A stretch of 54,612 nucleotides of DNA from positions 1 to 54,612 of the forward strand of contig SVPF01000014.1 of assembly GCA_015066005.1 (NCBI GenBank), written 5' to 3'. The DNA is from Oscillospiraceae bacterium (GTDB taxonomy: Bacteria; Bacillota; Clostridia; Oscillospirales; Acutalibacteraceae). Made by a program: the position numbers and the translations under genes. Shown here one piece after another: positions 1 to 8,793 of this stretch; positions within the stretch are counted from its first letter, which is position 1; each line of letters starts with the position of its first letter. The notes beneath the pieces are model-generated. The model was given only the letters and a program-made list of their open reading frames with translations, had not been told where the DNA came from and did no database searches.

Positions 1-102
1 ATTTGGTATCAAAACGCCGTTTTTCAGCTTTCTTGAAGGCTTTTTGCGTTCAAAAACCCTTGATACATCGGACTTTTTGCTTGAGGGTCAAACCACTGTT
101 AG

Positions 103-1083
103 TTATTCCCACTCAATTGTTCCCACGGGCTTGGGGGTAATGTCCATAAGCACACGGCTTATACCCTTAACCTCGCTTGTGATGCGGGCGGTAATTTTGT
201 GAAGAATATTATACGGAATTTCTTCAATAGTGGCTGTCATAGCGTCGGTTGTGTTAACCGCGCGGATAATTGCGCACCAACCGTCAAGACGCTTGCCGTC
301 AATAACACCAACTGCTGTCATATCGGGAATGGCAATAAAATACTGCCATACCTTTTCAGCTAAACCGCAATTATCAAATTCTTCCCTTAAAATTGCATCG
401 GCTTCCCTTAAAGCTTGAAGTCTGTCACGGGTAATAGCACCAAGGCATCTAACACCAAGACCGGGGCCGGGGAAGGGCTGACGGTAAACCATTGCGTGCG
501 GAAGTCCTAACGCTTCGCCAACCACGCGAACCTCATCTTTAAAAAGTAACTTTACAGGTTCTACAAGCTCCATTTCCATATCTTCGGGAAGACCGCCAAC
601 ATTATGGTGAGCCTTAACACCGTGTGATTCCAAAATATCGGGGTAAATTGTACCCTGCGCTAAGAAGGAAATACCTTCAAGCTTTGCGGCCTCTTCATCA
701 AACACGTTGATAAATTCGCCACCGATAATTTTTCTTTTTTGCTCGGGGTCGCTGACACCCTGCAACAAATTCAAGAAACGGTCGGTAGCATCAATATAAA
801 TCAGGTTAGCATCAAGCTCTTTGCCGAAAACCTCAATAACCTGCTCACTTTCGCCCTTGCGCATAAGACCGTGATTAACGTGAACGCAAACAAGCTGCTT
901 GCCAATTGCCTTTATAAGCAAAGCGGCTACAACTGATGAATCCACACCACCTGAAAGCGCCAAAAGCACCTTCTTGTCGCCAACCTGCGCACGAATTTCC
1001 TTTATCTGCTCATCAATAAAAGCATTTGCAAGCTCGAAATTCGTTATTCTTTGCATATTTTCGGGACGGATATTACTTGACAT
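103..1083 (-). CDS. guaA: GMP synthase, ATP-pyrophosphatase subunit (no glutaminase domain)
   Basis: Makes GMP from XMP using ATP and ammonia, the last step of guanylate synthesis in the cytosol. The PP-loop signature SGGVDSS lies at residues 44-50, and the C-terminus (ITPKPVGTIEWE) is the normal end of GuaA. At 326 residues this is only the ATP-PPase plus dimerisation half; the roughly 190-residue N-terminal glutamine amidotransferase domain of common bacterial GuaA (about 515 residues) is absent. The ATG follows a good AGAGGTG site and the upstream DNA is the end of another intact gene, so this is not a truncation visible here. A separate amidotransferase subunit, as in archaea, would be needed to use glutamine; none is in the window. 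It lies 17 bases after the CofE-like gene and is probably co-transcribed with it. Confidence 0.93.
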   Translation of the reverse strand: MSSNIRPENMQRITNFELANAFIDEQIKEIRAQVGDKKVLLALSGGVDSSVVAALLIKAIGKQLVCVHVNHGLMRKGESEQVIEVFGKELDANLIYIDATDRFLNLLQGVSDPEQKRKIIGGEFINVFDEEAAKLEGISFLAQGTIYPDILESHGVKAHHNVGGLPEDMEMELVEPVKLLFKDEVRVVGEALGLPHAMVYRQPFPGPGLGVRCLGAITRDRLQALREADAILREEFDNCGLAEKVWQYFIAIPDMTAVGVIDGKRLDGWCAIIRAVNTTDAMTATIEEIPYNILHKITARITSEVKGISRVLMDITPKPVGTIEWE

Positions 1084-1100
1084 ATGGGCACCTCTTTCAC

Positions 1101-2291
1101 TTAGTTTGTATAGTTGTCAAAATATCCTTGAACCAAAACCACGGGGGTACCTTTATCGCCCGAGCCGCTGGTTAAGTCACAAAGTGAGCCGATAAGGTCG
1201 GTAAGCTGACGGGGAGTTGTACCCTGAGAAGCCATGTTACCAACCAAATTGTCCTGCTTTTCCTTAATACTTTTTGAAATTGCAGCCTTTAATTCCTCAC
1301 CTGATAAATCCTTAAAGTCATTATCAGCAAGATATTTAAGCTTAATCTCGTTAGGGGTACCAATAAGACCGTCGGTAAATGCGGGAGAAACACAGGGGTC
1401 TGCAAGCTCCCAAATCTTACCCTGAGGATCCTTAAAAGCACCGTCGCCGTAAACCATAACCTCAATATGCTTGCCTGTCTTTTCAAGGAAAAGCTTTTGA
1501 ATTTCAAGCACCAAATCCTTACATTCGTTCGGGAAAAGCTTAATTGTATCTTCGGTAGATTTGTTCGAGCCCAAAAGACCGAACTTTGCGTTATAGCCGC
1601 TACCGTCAACCGATTTGTTTAAAATTTCATCAATACCGTAAACAATTTTAGCGCCGCCTTCCTTTAAAAGACGCTTTGTACGGGCACGGGTGTGAATATC
1701 GCAAGCTAAAACACAGTCAGTATACTGGAGTATAGCCTTAGCCTGATTGGCAAAAATAATCTGAACCTCACAGCCACAGCTTTCGATAAGCTCTTTATAA
1801 TAGCCAACATAGTCAACACCTGTAAATTTAAGCGGATGCACCCCGAAAACCTCACGGTAACGCTCAAGCGATAAAACATCAGCATAGGGGTTAATGCCAG
1901 CAGCGTCAATTTTATCCCAGTCGGCAAGCTCATTACCAACCTCGTCAGAAGGATAGCTAAGCATTAAAACAATTTTTTTAGCGCCCTTAGCAATACCCTT
2001 TAAACAAATTGAGAAGCGATTGCGGGACAAAATGGGGAAAATTACACCAATTGTGTTATCACCGAATTTTTCCTTAACATCCTTTGCGATAGCATCAATA
2101 GAAGCATAGTTGCCCTGTGAGCGCGCAACGATGGATTCGGTCATAGCAACAACATCACGGTCGCGAAGCTCGAAGCCTTCACTTTGAGCGGCTTCAATAA
2201 CGCTTGTGGTTACAATTTCAGCCAAGTTGTCACCTTTGCGGATAATGGGGCAACGAATACCCCTGGATACTGTACCGACTTTTCTTTCCAT
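1101..2291 (-). CDS. CofE-like (coenzyme F420-0:L-glutamate ligase family) protein
   Basis: Resembles the F420-0:gamma-glutamyl ligase family, which adds glutamate to a phosphate-linked cofactor with GTP. Family-like stretches include GIRCPI near the start, TESIVARSQGN, and the glycine-rich YGDGAFKDP region near residue 290. The product is about 396 residues, longer than archaeal CofE (about 250), so extra C-terminal sequence is present. Start: ATG at 2291, 7 bases after AGGTGA; an in-frame ATG 21 bases upstream has no such site. A candidate extended -10 (TGGTAGAAT) lies upstream on this strand. No other F420 gene is visible and these bacteria are not known F420 producers, so the true substrate is unknown. 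It precedes guaA in a likely two-gene operon. Confidence 0.7.
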   Translation of the reverse strand: MERKVGTVSRGIRCPIIRKGDNLAEIVTTSVIEAAQSEGFELRDRDVVAMTESIVARSQGNYASIDAIAKDVKEKFGDNTIGVIFPILSRNRFSICLKGIAKGAKKIVLMLSYPSDEVGNELADWDKIDAAGINPYADVLSLERYREVFGVHPLKFTGVDYVGYYKELIESCGCEVQIIFANQAKAILQYTDCVLACDIHTRARTKRLLKEGGAKIVYGIDEILNKSVDGSGYNAKFGLLGSNKSTEDTIKLFPNECKDLVLEIQKLFLEKTGKHIEVMVYGDGAFKDPQGKIWELADPCVSPAFTDGLIGTPNEIKLKYLADNDFKDLSGEELKAAISKSIKEKQDNLVGNMASQGTTPRQLTDLIGSLCDLTSGSGDKGTPVVLVQGYFDNYTN

Positions 2292-2408
2292 TTTATTTTC
2301 ACCTTGAATCAAAAAAATTTTACAAGATATTCTACCACATATACGGCCTAAAATCTACATTTTTTTTATATTTTTTTAAACTTTTTTAACTAAACTGCCT
2401 TCTTTAAC

Positions 2409-2437
2409 TTGACAAAGCAAAATTTGTATGGTACATT
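2409..2437 (+). promoter_or_regulatory. Sigma-A promoter of the dapA-lysA operon
   Basis: TTGACA (2409-2414), 17-base spacer, TACATT (2432-2437). The predicted start of transcription falls a few bases before the lysine riboswitch. Confidence 0.8.
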
Positions 2438-2447
2438 GTTGACAATA

Positions 2448-2606
2448 AGATAGAGGCGCGGTAGGTCAAAAGTAGCAGTCAATGCGAATTCCGGCAGGAA
2501 AATGTGGCTGTAAAAGGGGTCGCCGCCGAAAGTTGCTGTCGGCAGGCAGCTTCTTGGTAATTCGGAATAATATCCGCTTTACTGTCGCATTTGCGGAGTG
2601 CTATCA
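2448..2606 (+). promoter_or_regulatory. Lysine riboswitch (L box) upstream of dapA
   Basis: The 160-base leader carries the conserved L-box blocks in order: AGATAGAGGCGCG at the 5' side of P1, an AGTAGC stretch, AAAAGGGG followed by GCCGCCGAAAG, then ACTGTCGCA and GGAGTGCTATC closing P1 (5' GATAG pairs with 3' CTATC). It sits between a consensus promoter and an intrinsic terminator, ahead of dapA and lysA. In this family lysine binding favours the terminator, so the two lysine-synthesis genes should be shut off when lysine is plentiful. Confidence 0.93.
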
Positions 2607-2651
2607 AAATTAAAACAATATCTATATTTTAGGTTTATTGTGTTTTTTTGG

Positions 2652-2677
2652 TAGTCGAGCAATCGGCTATTTTTTTA
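2652..2677 (+). terminator. Riboswitch-controlled intrinsic terminator
   Basis: Stem TAGTCGA / TCGGCTA (one G-T pair) with a GCAA loop, followed by a run of seven T. It lies 45 bases after the aptamer and about 30 bases before the dapA start, as expected for transcriptional control. Confidence 0.8.
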
Positions 2678-2705
2678 TTGTACTTTTTTAAGGAAGTGTT
2701 TAAAA

Positions 2706-3593
2706 ATGAAAAAAACAGTTTTTACAGGTATGGCAACCGCCATTATTACCCCCATTACCGAAAACGGTATTGACTATGAGGCTTTCGGAAAGCTTATTGA
2801 CTGGCAAATTGATGAGGGTATTGACGCTATTGTTGTTTGCGGCACTACAGGTGAGGCTTCAACTATGACCGACGATGAGCACCGTGATGCTATTGCCTTT
2901 GCAGTAAAGCACGCAAACAAGCGTGTTCCCATTATTGCAGGTGCAGGCTCGAATGACACGTTATACGCGCTTGACCTTACCCGTTGCGCTTGTGAAGCAG
3001 GCGCCGACGCCATTTTGGCTGTTACCCCTTATTACAACAAGGCAACCCAAAACGGTCTTATTAAAATGTTTACCCAAATTGCCGACTATTCGACAGTTCC
3101 CGTTATTTTATATGATGTACCTTCCCGCACAGGTGTTGGTCTTGAGCCTGAAACCGTTGCGGTTTTGGCTGACCACCCCAACATTGTTGGTTTAAAGGCG
3201 GCAAGCGGCAACATTTCAAAAATTGTTGAAACCATTCACCTTTGCGGTGATAAGATTGACATTTATTCGGGTAATGACGACCAAATTATCCCCATTATGT
3301 CGGTTGGAGGCAAGGGCTGTATTTCGGTTCTTTCAAACCTTTTACCCAAGGAAAGCGCTTTAATGTGCAAAAAGTTCTTTGACGGTGATATTAAGGGCGC
3401 CGCAAAAATGCAGCTTGATTATATTCCCCTTATCAATGCCCTTTTCTGCGAGGTTAACCCCATTCCCGTAAAGGCTGCAATGGCTAAGATGGGCTGGTGT
3501 GAGGACTATTTAAGACTACCCTTAACACCTATGGAGGAAAATCACCGCAAGGTATTATTTGAGGAAATGAAAAAAGCAGGAATTAACATTTAA
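2706..3593 (+). CDS. dapA: 4-hydroxy-tetrahydrodipicolinate synthase
   Basis: Condenses pyruvate with aspartate semialdehyde, the first committed step to diaminopimelate and lysine. Length 295, typical of the family. Visible active-site elements: GTTGE (46-50) for pyruvate binding, Tyr136 (in ILYDVPSRTG) and Arg141 matching E. coli Tyr133/Arg138, and the Schiff-base lysine Lys164 in GLKAASGN. The ATG follows AAGGAAG. The gene is first in an operon with lysA (18-base gap) under a lysine riboswitch. The product feeds both lysine and peptidoglycan diaminopimelate. Confidence 0.97.
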   Translation: MKKTVFTGMATAIITPITENGIDYEAFGKLIDWQIDEGIDAIVVCGTTGEASTMTDDEHRDAIAFAVKHANKRVPIIAGAGSNDTLYALDLTRCACEAGADAILAVTPYYNKATQNGLIKMFTQIADYSTVPVILYDVPSRTGVGLEPETVAVLADHPNIVGLKAASGNISKIVETIHLCGDKIDIYSGNDDQIIPIMSVGGKGCISVLSNLLPKESALMCKKFFDGDIKGAAKMQLDYIPLINALFCEVNPIPVKAAMAKMGWCEDYLRLPLTPMEENHRKVLFEEMKKAGINI

Positions 3594-3610
3594 TTATTAG
3601 GAGCTTTTAA

Positions 3611-4906
3611 ATGATTTGTGATAACATCACGGTAAATAAAAAGGGCCACCTGCAGTTTGCAGGGTTCGATACGGTGGATTTGGCTGCAAAATACGGCACT
3701 CCCCTTTACCTTATGGATGAAAATAAAATTCGCCAACATATAAGGGAATATAAAGCCGCATTTACAAAGTATTTTCCCTTGGGCTCAAACCCCGAATTTG
3801 CAAGTAAAGCCTTTTCGTGTAAGCAAATTTACCGCATTATGAATGAAGAAAATATGTGCATTGATGCCGTATCAATGGGTGAAATTTATACCGCAAAATC
3901 GGCAGGGTTTAATATGTCGCATTGCTTCTTTCACGGTAACAACAAAACCGACTGTGATATTGCCTTTGCAATTGACAGCGGCGTAGGTTATTTTGTAATT
4001 GACAATTTTGAAGAAATTGAAGCCCTTAACCTAATGGCTAAGGACAAGGGCATTAACCAAAAGGCTTTGCTTCGAATAACACCCGGCATTGACACCCATA
4101 CCCACCAAAAAATTTCAACCGGTAATGTTGATTCTAAATTCGGTTTTGCAATTGCAACGGGCATGGCTGACGAAGCAGTAGAAGCCGTTTTAAAATGCGA
4201 AAACATTACACTTTGCGGCTTTCATTGTCACATTGGGTCACAAATTTTTGAATCCGACCCGTTTATTATGGCAGCAGAGCTTATGCTTGAATTTATTGCC
4301 CACATTAAAAACACTTTTGGCTACACGGCCGACATTTTAAATTTAGGCGGCGGCTTCGGTGTAAGATACCTTGACAGTCACCCAGCACTTAATTTAGATG
4401 AAAAAATCGGTGAGGTTGCGGCGGCAATTAACGCAAAGTGCGCTGAGCTTAATATAGCTGTTCCAAAAATTGCGATGGAGCCCGGCAGAAGCATTGTTGC
4501 CGATGCAGGTATGACACTTTATACCGTTGGCTCGGTTAAGGAAATTAAGGGCTATAAAAATTACGTGTCAATTGACGGCGGTATGCCTGATAACCCACGT
4601 TTTGCACTTTATGAATCACCTTATACCGTAATGCTTGTCTCCCGTGCAGGTGATAAAGCCGACTTTAAAGCAACAATTGCAGGCAGGTGCTGTGAATCGG
4701 GCGACATTATTCAAAATGACGTTTTAATTCCAAAGCCAAACCGTAACGAAATTTTAGCCGTTCTGACAACCGGCGCCTATAACTATTCAATGGCTTCAAA
4801 CTATAACCGTATTCCCCGTCCCCCTGTTGTAATGCTGTCAGACAAGGGTGACTATATAGCGGTTAAACGCGAAACAATTGAAGATTTGTGTTCACTCGAC
4901 GTGTGA
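3611..4906 (+). CDS. lysA: Diaminopimelate decarboxylase
   Basis: PLP enzyme of fold type III that decarboxylates meso-diaminopimelate to lysine. Length 431. PLP lysine Lys66 (ASKAF), HIGSQ at 207-211, glycine loop GGGFG at 246-250, EPGRS at 290-294, and the CESGD dimer-interface motif at 361-365 that contributes to substrate binding. Start ATG after AGGAG. Second gene of the riboswitch-controlled operon; the pair encodes the first and last steps of the pathway, the remaining dap genes being elsewhere. A homologous decarboxylase acting on other diamino acids is possible but unlikely given the riboswitch. Confidence 0.95.
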   Translation: MICDNITVNKKGHLQFAGFDTVDLAAKYGTPLYLMDENKIRQHIREYKAAFTKYFPLGSNPEFASKAFSCKQIYRIMNEENMCIDAVSMGEIYTAKSAGFNMSHCFFHGNNKTDCDIAFAIDSGVGYFVIDNFEEIEALNLMAKDKGINQKALLRITPGIDTHTHQKISTGNVDSKFGFAIATGMADEAVEAVLKCENITLCGFHCHIGSQIFESDPFIMAAELMLEFIAHIKNTFGYTADILNLGGGFGVRYLDSHPALNLDEKIGEVAAAINAKCAELNIAVPKIAMEPGRSIVADAGMTLYTVGSVKEIKGYKNYVSIDGGMPDNPRFALYESPYTVMLVSRAGDKADFKATIAGRCCESGDIIQNDVLIPKPNRNEILAVLTTGAYNYSMASNYNRIPRPPVVMLSDKGDYIAVKRETIEDLCSLDV

Positions 4907-4911
4907 TATAT

Positions 4912-5159
4912 AAATTGAGGTTTATCGATGAGATATATTGATTTCACAATCCAAAGGCTCCCTTGTAAAGGGAGCTGTCAAAATTTTAATTTTGACTGAG
5001 GGATTTTTTAAACAAAAATCTATATATTCAACACTTACAAGCGATTTATTGTGATTATATTCATAATAATCCCTCCGTCTTTTGCTACGCAAAATCCACC
5101 TCCCTTTACATGGAAGGCATTGGTTTGTACAATTCCGTCAGCCCGACAAACTATAATTT
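4912..5159. repeat. Non-coding element with terminal inverted repeats, copy 1
   Basis: Fills the lysA-antiporter gap. Ends: AAATTGAGGTTTATCG (4912-4927) and CGACAAACTATAATTT (5144-5159), inverted with 12 of 16 matches. Inside, 4956-5119 is a palindromic repeat whose half-sites (GGCTCC...GACTGAGGG and CCCTCCGTC...GGAAGGC) recur at 42504-42626. Small hairpins within it (GCTCCCTT gta AAGGGAGC; TTTTGC tac GCAAAA) are perfectly paired. The end nearest the antiporter sits next to that gene's terminator. No open reading frame of note. Confidence 0.6.
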
Positions 5160-5173
5160 GAATACAAAAAAGC

Positions 5174-5207
5174 AAAACTGCAAAAGCAAAACGCTTTTGC
5201 AGTTTTT
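5174..5207 (-). terminator. Intrinsic terminator of the antiporter gene
   Basis: Perfect stem AAAACTGCAAAAGC / GCTTTTGCAGTTTT with short loop; A-rich on the left, so the U-tract forms on the minus-strand transcript. It ends 4 bases from the antiporter stop codon. Confidence 0.8.
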
Positions 5208-5210
5208 ATA

Positions 5211-6542
5211 TTATTTAGTATTTTGTTTTTCCAAAAATTCCTTACGGTTAAAGCCTTCGGTGGTCTTTTCTTTAATATCGCCTGCTTTTGTAAGCGCAAT
5301 TTTAGTAAGCATAGGACCAACAATTTCATAAACCAAAACAGAGAATAAGATAATATTTCGAACTAACACGCCGTCATTACCTAATGTTGAGATAACAATT
5401 GCGGACATACCAAGCGCAACACCTGCTTGGGGAAGTAATGTAATACCCAAATATTTTTGAATGTTTTTATCGCACTTGACCAGTTTTGCACTTGCGAATG
5501 CACCATAATATTTACCGAGAGAACGGCTTATAATATAAACTGCACCGATAACAAGTACCCAAACATCCGCCAAAATATCCAGACGCAATTCTGCACCGCT
5601 AAGCACAAAGAACATTACAAATAAAGGTGCTGTCCACTTATCTGCACGGTCCATAATATCGGCCGAAAAGTCACACAAGTTGCAAAATACCGTGCCAAGC
5701 ATCATACAAACTAAAAGGGATGAAAATCCAATATGAACTTCACCGATTTCCACTTTAATCATGGAAATTGCAACGGTTAACAAAACAAAGCTGATGGAAA
5801 GTGACATACGCTTCGAGCCTGAATGGAAAATCTTTTCACAAGCAGTGAATACCCAACCCATAAGTGCGCCAAGCAGCAATGATAAGATAACTTCAATAAG
5901 GGGGTTAACAATCATTGAAATTATGCTGATTTTACCATTTTCAATAGCACGTGCAACACCGAAAGAAACCGAAAAGATTACAAGACCAACAGCGTCGTCC
6001 AAAGCAACGATGGGAAGTAACAAATCAGTTAACGGACCCTTTGCTTTATACTGTCTTACAACCATTAAGGTTGCTGCAGGTGCGGTAGCCGAAGCAATGG
6101 CACCCAATATAATTGCATTTGAAATCGATAAAACATTAGGCATTAAAAAATGAAGACCTATAAGCGCGGCATCTACCAACACGGTTGCGGCAACAGCCTG
6201 TAAAATACCAATAACAAAAGCCTGCTTACCAATAGCCTTAAGGTCACTCACACGAAATTCATTACCGATTGCAAAGGCAATAAAGCCAAGCGCAACACCG
6301 CTTAACACCTCAAGCGCAACATTTTTTTCTCCGCCTGAAAGGCCAAAATCCTCAGGAGAAAAGCCAATATGGGAAAAGCCCATATTTAAAAATGAAAAAT
6401 CAATACCGCCCAAAAGGAAGGGGCCAACAATAATACCGGCAATAAGATAAGCCGTAACTGCAGGTAATTTGAAAAGCTTTGTAACACGTGACATTAAAAG
6501 CCCCGCTACAATAGCTACCGAAAGAGTTACTAAAATTTGCAT
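5211..6542 (-). CDS. Cation:proton antiporter (CPA2 / Na+/H+ exchanger family)
   Basis: Integral membrane exchanger, 443 residues, almost entirely hydrophobic with about 12-13 membrane segments. Family-typical features are the N-terminal LPAVTAYLIAGIIVGP segment, the discontinuous-helix region around ALDDAVGLVIFS (two adjacent Asp, the usual ion-binding position is this DD/ND pair), and ASATAPAATLMVVRQY. There is no C-terminal RCK/TrkA domain, so it is the short NapA-like form rather than KefB. Start ATG after AGAGG. It has its own promoter and terminator, so is monocistronic. Exported ion (Na+, K+) cannot be told from sequence. Confidence 0.85.
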   Translation of the reverse strand: MQILVTLSVAIVAGLLMSRVTKLFKLPAVTAYLIAGIIVGPFLLGGIDFSFLNMGFSHIGFSPEDFGLSGGEKNVALEVLSGVALGFIAFAIGNEFRVSDLKAIGKQAFVIGILQAVAATVLVDAALIGLHFLMPNVLSISNAIILGAIASATAPAATLMVVRQYKAKGPLTDLLLPIVALDDAVGLVIFSVSFGVARAIENGKISIISMIVNPLIEVILSLLLGALMGWVFTACEKIFHSGSKRMSLSISFVLLTVAISMIKVEIGEVHIGFSSLLVCMMLGTVFCNLCDFSADIMDRADKWTAPLFVMFFVLSGAELRLDILADVWVLVIGAVYIISRSLGKYYGAFASAKLVKCDKNIQKYLGITLLPQAGVALGMSAIVISTLGNDGVLVRNIILFSVLVYEIVGPMLTKIALTKAGDIKEKTTEGFNRKEFLEKQNTK

Positions 6543-6585
6543 TTAAAATACGCCTCTATCTAAAATTCATTTTTTCAACCCATAG

Positions 6586-6614
6586 ATTATATACCCGCAC
6601 GGACAAAATTTCAA
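6586..6614 (-). promoter_or_regulatory. Promoter of the antiporter gene
   Basis: On the minus strand TTGAAA, 17-base spacer, TATAAT, about 40 bases before the start codon. Confidence 0.75.
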
Positions 6615-6645
6615 TAGTAACTTATAACAAAAAATAGTAAAAAAT

Positions 6646-6668
6646 AAAAGCCGCATTTGCGACTTTTA
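6646..6668 (-). terminator. Intrinsic terminator after the DUF3048 gene
   Basis: Hairpin AAAAGTCGCA aat TGCGGCTTTT (minus strand) followed by ATTTTTT, 8 bases past the stop codon. Confidence 0.65.
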
Positions 6669-6676
6669 TTTAAAGC

Positions 6677-7717
6677 TTATTCAAATGTAACATTTATGCC
6701 TTTTTTAGCAATACATACCCAAGAATTACCTTGGTTAACCTTAATGGTTTGACCGTTAAGGTCGGTAAACTTTAAGGCTTCGGAAGCTTCACCCTTGCTC
6801 CAAAGAATTGGCATATAGCTGCCGTTTACACAGTACCAGCCTTCGCCGGACTCAAGGGCCACCTTTCTATGATAACCGTCAGGATAATCTGTAATGTCGG
6901 TAATAAGCACGAAAACATTTTTAAAGTATTCAGGTGCGCTTGTAAGATAATCAAGGCGCTGTGTGTTTTTAAAATATCTTACATACTTTTGGTTAACCTC
7001 ATCATACTTAAACACGGTATTATAGCTTGCCGAAAAGGGTACCGAAATATTGGTTGCAACACTTTCAAGGGTAAGGTCTTCACCTTCCTTTGTAAAGTCC
7101 TGCCAGTTTCTTACAGCATCCAAATCCAAATCAAACTTGGTTTTAGTTTTAAACCAATCCCAAAGCTTAGGGCCGTAGCCGTAAAGGGTGTGCTCGGTTG
7201 CGAGACCGTTTTTAATGCGGGCGCCTGCATTGTTTGATGCAATTGTAAAGGCCTGAGTATCCTTAAGGTGAGGCTTACAATATGTATTATCCTGACCGTG
7301 ATGAACATAAAGCGCGTTATGACCCATTGCCAAATCAACATAAGGGTAACGGGCAGAACGAACTGTGCCAAACTGTTCAACCTTCGTTATATCCTGAAAG
7401 ACAGCCATAAGTCGAGTAATACCGCCCTCAACCTCGGTTTCGTAAACAATATCGGCCTGAGTAAGACCCGTTTGCACCTTTTGTGCAATGCTGATGTTAT
7501 TAATCATAACAGCAACGGGGCGGCGGTAAATAACCTCTTCCTGCTCAATATTCTGAATACCTGTTAAGGGGTTAACATATATAATAGGCTCGGGTTCGGG
7601 CTCGGGCTGAGGTGCCGAAGCACCACCCACATCGGAATTTGTATCAGTATTGCCACATGCTGCCATACACAACAAAAGCGCCACACATAAAAGCGCTGAA
7701 AATAATTTTTTAAACAT
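6677..7717 (-). CDS. DUF3048 (YerB-like) lipoprotein
   Basis: Exported lipoprotein of unknown function, 346 residues. A 20-residue signal peptide ends in a lipobox with Cys21 (CMAAC), followed by a short Pro-Glu spacer. The rest carries the DUF3048 signature: RPVAVMINN, the QTGLTQADIVYE and EGGITRLMAVF blocks, then GTVRSARYPYVDLAMG and HHGQD. The family is common in Gram-positive bacteria, with YerB of Bacillus as reference, and lacks an established activity. Start ATG after GGAGGT; monocistronic with its own promoter and terminator. Confidence 0.9.
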   Translation of the reverse strand: MFKKLFSALLCVALLLCMAACGNTDTNSDVGGASAPQPEPEPEPIIYVNPLTGIQNIEQEEVIYRRPVAVMINNISIAQKVQTGLTQADIVYETEVEGGITRLMAVFQDITKVEQFGTVRSARYPYVDLAMGHNALYVHHGQDNTYCKPHLKDTQAFTIASNNAGARIKNGLATEHTLYGYGPKLWDWFKTKTKFDLDLDAVRNWQDFTKEGEDLTLESVATNISVPFSASYNTVFKYDEVNQKYVRYFKNTQRLDYLTSAPEYFKNVFVLITDITDYPDGYHRKVALESGEGWYCVNGSYMPILWSKGEASEALKFTDLNGQTIKVNQGNSWVCIAKKGINVTFE

Positions 7718-7751
7718 AAATCAAACCTCCGCTGAATACACTATATGTTGT

Positions 7752-7780
7752 ATTATACAACACCGTTTTTTTAATTGCAA
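7752..7780 (-). promoter_or_regulatory. Promoter of the DUF3048 lipoprotein gene
   Basis: On the minus strand TTGCAA, 17-base spacer, TATAAT, about 35 bases before the start codon. Confidence 0.75.
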
Positions 7781-7834
7781 CCGCAAACCTGAATTTTTGT
7801 TATGTAATTTTTTGGATAAGACAAAATGCGACAA

Positions 7835-7982
7835 AAATTGGGGTTTATCGCTCGGTTGGATTGGTGGCACATTGTAGGGAAGGGCCTTGGTCCTTCCGTT
7901 TAATTACCGCTATTTTACGGCAGGAGCAAGCCCCTGCCCTACACTATTAATATAGATTCATCTTCCCGATAAACTATAATTT
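7835..7982. repeat. Non-coding element with terminal inverted repeats, copy 2
   Basis: AAATTGGGGTTTATCG (7835-7850) and CGATAAACTATAATTT (7967-7982), inverted with 13 of 16 matches. Inside is a second inverted arrangement, GTAGGGAAGG near 7875 against CCCTGCCCTAC near 7933. It lies between the DUF3048 promoter and the yebC terminator, with the ATAATTT end towards yebC. No coding potential seen. Confidence 0.6.
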
Positions 7983-8002
7983 GAAGATATTAACCCTCAA
8001 GT

Positions 8003-8030
8003 AAAAAAGCACCTCCGCAGAGGTGCTTTT
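8003..8030 (-). terminator. Intrinsic terminator of the dusB-yebC operon
   Basis: Stem AAAAGCACCTC / GAGGTGCTTTT with T-tract on the minus strand, immediately after the yebC stop. Confidence 0.85.
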
Positions 8031-8033
8031 AAA

Positions 8034-8765
8034 TTATTCTTCGGGCATTTCCCAGTTGTGCCAAACAGCCTGAACATCATCATTTTCTTCAAGCATATCA
8101 ATAAGCTTTTCCATTTTAACAACCATTTCGCTGTCATCAATGGTGCTCATGGTTTGCGGAACATAAGAAACCTCAGCCGACAAGAAATTATATCCCTTTT
8201 CTTCAAGTGCATCGCGAACCATACCTAAATCGTTAGGGGCGGTAGAAATTTCAAAAATTTCGCCGTCAAATTCAAAGTCCTCAGCACCGGCCTCTAAAGC
8301 ATCCTCCATAACGGTATCTTCATTAAGACCTTCGCCCTCAATTACAATAATACCCTTGCGGTCAAACATAAACATAACCGAACCCGACTGACCAAGGTTA
8401 CCGCCGCACTTATCAAAATAGTGGCGCATTTCACCTGCAGTACGGTTGCGGTTGTCGGTAAGGGTTTCAACAACTACCGCAACACCGCAGGGACCGTAGC
8501 CCTCGTAAATAAGCTCTTCATAGTTTGCGCCGTCGCCCTCACCTGCGGCCTTTTTAATAATTCTTTCAATATTTTCATTGGGCACGTTTGCAGCCTTAGC
8601 CTTTGCAATAGCATCCTTTAACTTGCTGTTTTCAGCGGGGTTTGCGCCGCCCTGCTTTACAATAACCGCAATTTCGCGACCGATTTTAGTGAAAACCTTT
8701 GCTTTTGCGGCATCGGTTTTTTCTTTTTTACGTTTAATATTACTCCATTTAGAATGTCCTGACAT
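8034..8765 (-). CDS. YebC/PmpR family protein
   Basis: Conserved 243-residue protein beginning MSGHSKWSNIKRKK, the hallmark of the YebC/TACO1 family. Other family blocks: GGANPAENSKLKDAI near residue 40 and YEGYGPCGVAVVVE near residue 105. Members were long annotated as DNA-binding regulators; more recent work places some of them on ribosomes where they aid translation of difficult (proline-rich) stretches, so a translational role is as likely. Start ATG after GAAAGGATG. It lies 28 bases after dusB and shares its promoter. Confidence 0.95.
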   Translation of the reverse strand: MSGHSKWSNIKRKKEKTDAAKAKVFTKIGREIAVIVKQGGANPAENSKLKDAIAKAKAANVPNENIERIIKKAAGEGDGANYEELIYEGYGPCGVAVVVETLTDNRNRTAGEMRHYFDKCGGNLGQSGSVMFMFDRKGIIVIEGEGLNEDTVMEDALEAGAEDFEFDGEIFEISTAPNDLGMVRDALEEKGYNFLSAEVSYVPQTMSTIDDSEMVVKMEKLIDMLEENDDVQAVWHNWEMPEE

Positions 8766-8793
8766 TATATATCATCCTTTCAACCTAACGATA

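Noticed and set aside
1-102. Possible gene end or regulatory element at the window edge
   Set aside because: Only an imperfect GTATCA...TGATAC pairing is visible; too little sequence to assign.
103-1083. guaA truncated by a frameshift
   Set aside because: The sequence before its start belongs to the intact CofE-like gene and holds no amidotransferase residues; the start has its own ribosome site.
5110-5331. Short plus-strand frame over the antiporter terminator
   Set aside because: It covers the element 1 end, a terminator and the antisense of the antiporter gene.
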